Positions 4,847 to 5,928 of a DNA stretch of 5,928 bases are shown here, one piece after another. A model generated the notes under the pieces. The model searched no databases. It had not been told where the DNA came from and saw only the letters and a list, made by a program, of their open reading frames with translations. The first letter of the stretch is position 1; each line of letters starts with the position of its first letter. The stretch spans positions 1 through 5,928 of the forward strand of contig RFHW01000056.1 in assembly GCA_003695745.1 (NCBI GenBank), written 5' to 3'. The DNA is from Methanobacteriota archaeon (GTDB lineage Archaea; Hydrothermarchaeota; Hydrothermarchaeia; Hydrothermarchaeales; SZUA-236). A program made the position numbers and the translations under genes.

Positions 4847-5767
4847 ATGGAAGAGAAGGATCTGGTGATCATTGGAGGCGGGCCTGCAGGGCTCACGGCA
4901 GGCATCTACGGAAGGCGGGCGGAGCTTGACCTTGTGGTCCTTGACTCAGGCGTGGGCGGCGGGCAGATAGCGAACGCCGGGCTTGTGGAGAACTACCCAG
5001 GTTTTCCTGAGGGTATACGCGGCATGGAGCTTGCAGAGGCCTTCAGGCAGCACGCCCTGAACACAGGTGTCGCCCTGAATGTCCTTGAGCCTGTGCAGAC
5101 AGTGTCAAAGGAGGGGAATGTCTTCATCGTGGCCACCTCCAAAGAAAGGTATGTTGCGCCGGCGGTGATCGTTGCCACAGGTCTGGTGCACAGGAAGCTT
5201 GGCGTCCCGGGCGAGGAGGAATTGTCTGGCAGAGGGGTGAGCTACTGCGCAACCTGCGACGGCGCCTTCTTCAAAGGCAGGAGGGTGGCTGTCGTTGGCG
5301 GCGGGACCGGAGCGGCCATGGCGGCGTTGAACCTCTCAGACCTTGCAAAGGAGATATACGTTGTCACGAAGCGGGATTCTCTGAAGGTCGCGGAGAGGAT
5401 CATGGAGACCCGCCTGGAAAAGGCCGGGAACATCGAGGTCGTCCCCCACGCAAGGGTTGAGGCCATAAAGGGTGATCAGAAGGTGGAGGGCATCGATATG
5501 GAGGTGGACGGGGAAAAGACCCATCTCGCCGTTGACGGCGTGTTCGTGGAGGTGGGGAAGACGCCGCAGACCAGCTTCTTAGAATCCCTGCCTCTGGAGC
5601 TGAAAAAAGGCTATGTGGTCGTTGACAGTGCCCAGATGAGCAGTGTGCCGGGGCTTTTCTCTGCCGGCGACGTCGTATATGGCAGCCCCAAGCAGGTGAC
5701 TGTGGCCGTGTCACAGGGCACGATAGCGGCCCTCTCCGCCTATGACTATATCAAGAGCAGGGTTTAG
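4847..5767 (+). CDS. trxB: thioredoxin reductase-like flavoprotein, possibly F420-dependent (DFTR-like)
   Basis: This is a 306-residue low-molecular-weight thioredoxin reductase-type flavoprotein that would reduce thioredoxin or glutaredoxin-like proteins in the cytoplasm. The FAD site is IIGGGPAGLTAGIY (8-21), followed by GGGQIANAGLVENYPGF. The redox disulfide is Cys134-Ala-Thr-Cys137 in SYCATCDGAFF, and the second FAD motif is GLFSAGDVVYG (269-279). Length and order fit the family. The pyridine-nucleotide domain is unusual: the expected GGGxSAxEEA is GGGTGAAMAA (151-160), and the HRRxxxRA motif that grips the NADPH phosphate in bacterial TrxB is replaced by VTKRDSLKVAE. From memory, this stretch resembles the deazaflavin (F420)-dependent thioredoxin reductase of Methanocaldococcus jannaschii more than NADPH enzymes. 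I therefore infer a different electron donor. The start at 4847 is chosen for its GGAGA site and because the FAD motif then begins at the usual distance from the N-terminus. Its stop overlaps that of the convergent gene. Confidence 0.88.
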   Translation: MEEKDLVIIGGGPAGLTAGIYGRRAELDLVVLDSGVGGGQIANAGLVENYPGFPEGIRGMELAEAFRQHALNTGVALNVLEPVQTVSKEGNVFIVATSKERYVAPAVIVATGLVHRKLGVPGEEELSGRGVSYCATCDGAFFKGRRVAVVGGGTGAAMAALNLSDLAKEIYVVTKRDSLKVAERIMETRLEKAGNIEVVPHARVEAIKGDQKVEGIDMEVDGEKTHLAVDGVFVEVGKTPQTSFLESLPLELKKGYVVVDSAQMSSVPGLFSAGDVVYGSPKQVTVAVSQGTIAALSAYDYIKSRV

Positions 5768-5928
5768 CTCCCTTTCTGCGAGCTTCTCAGCAGGAGATAG
5801 CCTATGGAGAACATCATGAGCACGTTGAAGTCCACAAGTCCTGTCTCGATGCCCACGATGGAATAGGCAAGCAGAAGCGAGTATATGCCCACGCCCATGG
5901 CAGCGCCTGTCCTGGCGGCCCTGTATCC
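5764..5928 (-). CDS. C-terminal end of an integral membrane protein, 5' part outside the window
   Basis: Reading the - strand from the right edge gives an uninterrupted frame of 54 residues ending in TAA (+ strand TTA at 5764-5766). It carries two hydrophobic segments, GVGIYSLLLAYSIVGIE and LVDFNVLMMFSIGYLLL, joined by a short ETG turn and followed by a polar tail RSSQKGS. This is the pattern of the last two helices of a membrane protein. No conserved motif lets me name the family. The stop codon overlaps the trxB stop (shared bases 5765-5766), so the two genes converge with no spacer. The frame runs off the window edge, so start and length cannot be given. Confidence 0.65.
   Translation of the reverse strand, partial: GYRAARTGAAMGVGIYSLLLAYSIVGIETGLVDFNVLMMFSIGYLLLRSSQKGS

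Noticed and set aside
5776..5800. Short TCTC/GAGA inverted repeat after trxB as a terminator
   Set aside because: It has only four paired bases, lies within the coding part of the - strand membrane protein, and has no T tract.

Overview
The window looks like a piece of a methanogen-like euryarchaeal chromosome. The evidence is a CetZ-type tubulin homologue, archaeal TATA boxes at the gene starts, a pilin-free surface protein with PKD domains, and a thioredoxin reductase of the archaeal type that resembles F420-linked enzymes. The DNA is moderately GC-rich. AGG/AGA arginine and ATA isoleucine codons are common, which argues against a haloarchaeon. A Methanomicrobia/Methanosarcinia or Archaeoglobi relative is the best guess, but this is inference.

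Layout: (1) the 3' two-thirds of a cetZ gene on the + strand, cut by the left window edge (to 803). (2) Convergent with it, only 3 nt away, a 713-residue secreted, membrane-anchored protein on the - strand (807-2948): signal peptide, acidic DxDxDG-type beta-propeller-like repeats, Thr/Pro linker, three PKD domains, C-terminal membrane helix. (3) A compact divergent promoter (about 2949-3018) with a single TATA box inside a perfect inverted repeat AAGGTT/AACCTT and a 17-bp direct repeat at exactly 45-bp spacing. It appears to serve the surface protein and, rightward, a 73-residue two-helix membrane protein (3019-3240). (4) A + strand cluster argC - CBS-pair protein - trxB-like reductase (3297-5767), with gaps of 12 and 35 nt and its own TATA box. 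(5) The C-terminal end of a - strand membrane protein whose stop codon overlaps the trxB stop (5764-5928, cut by the right edge).

How the genes may work together: argC is ordinary arginine biosynthesis. The CBS protein is a likely adenine-nucleotide sensor and the reductase belongs to thiol redox control, so the cluster reads as housekeeping metabolism rather than one pathway. CetZ (cell shape) and the surface protein are both connected with the cell envelope but are transcribed toward each other, so they are not an operon. I see no mobile element, CRISPR array, tRNA or rRNA.

The points most worth following up are the atypical pyridine-nucleotide site of the thioredoxin reductase, which suggests a donor other than NADPH, and the symmetric divergent promoter with its 45-bp-spaced repeats. 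Nothing here is clearly a new multi-gene system.
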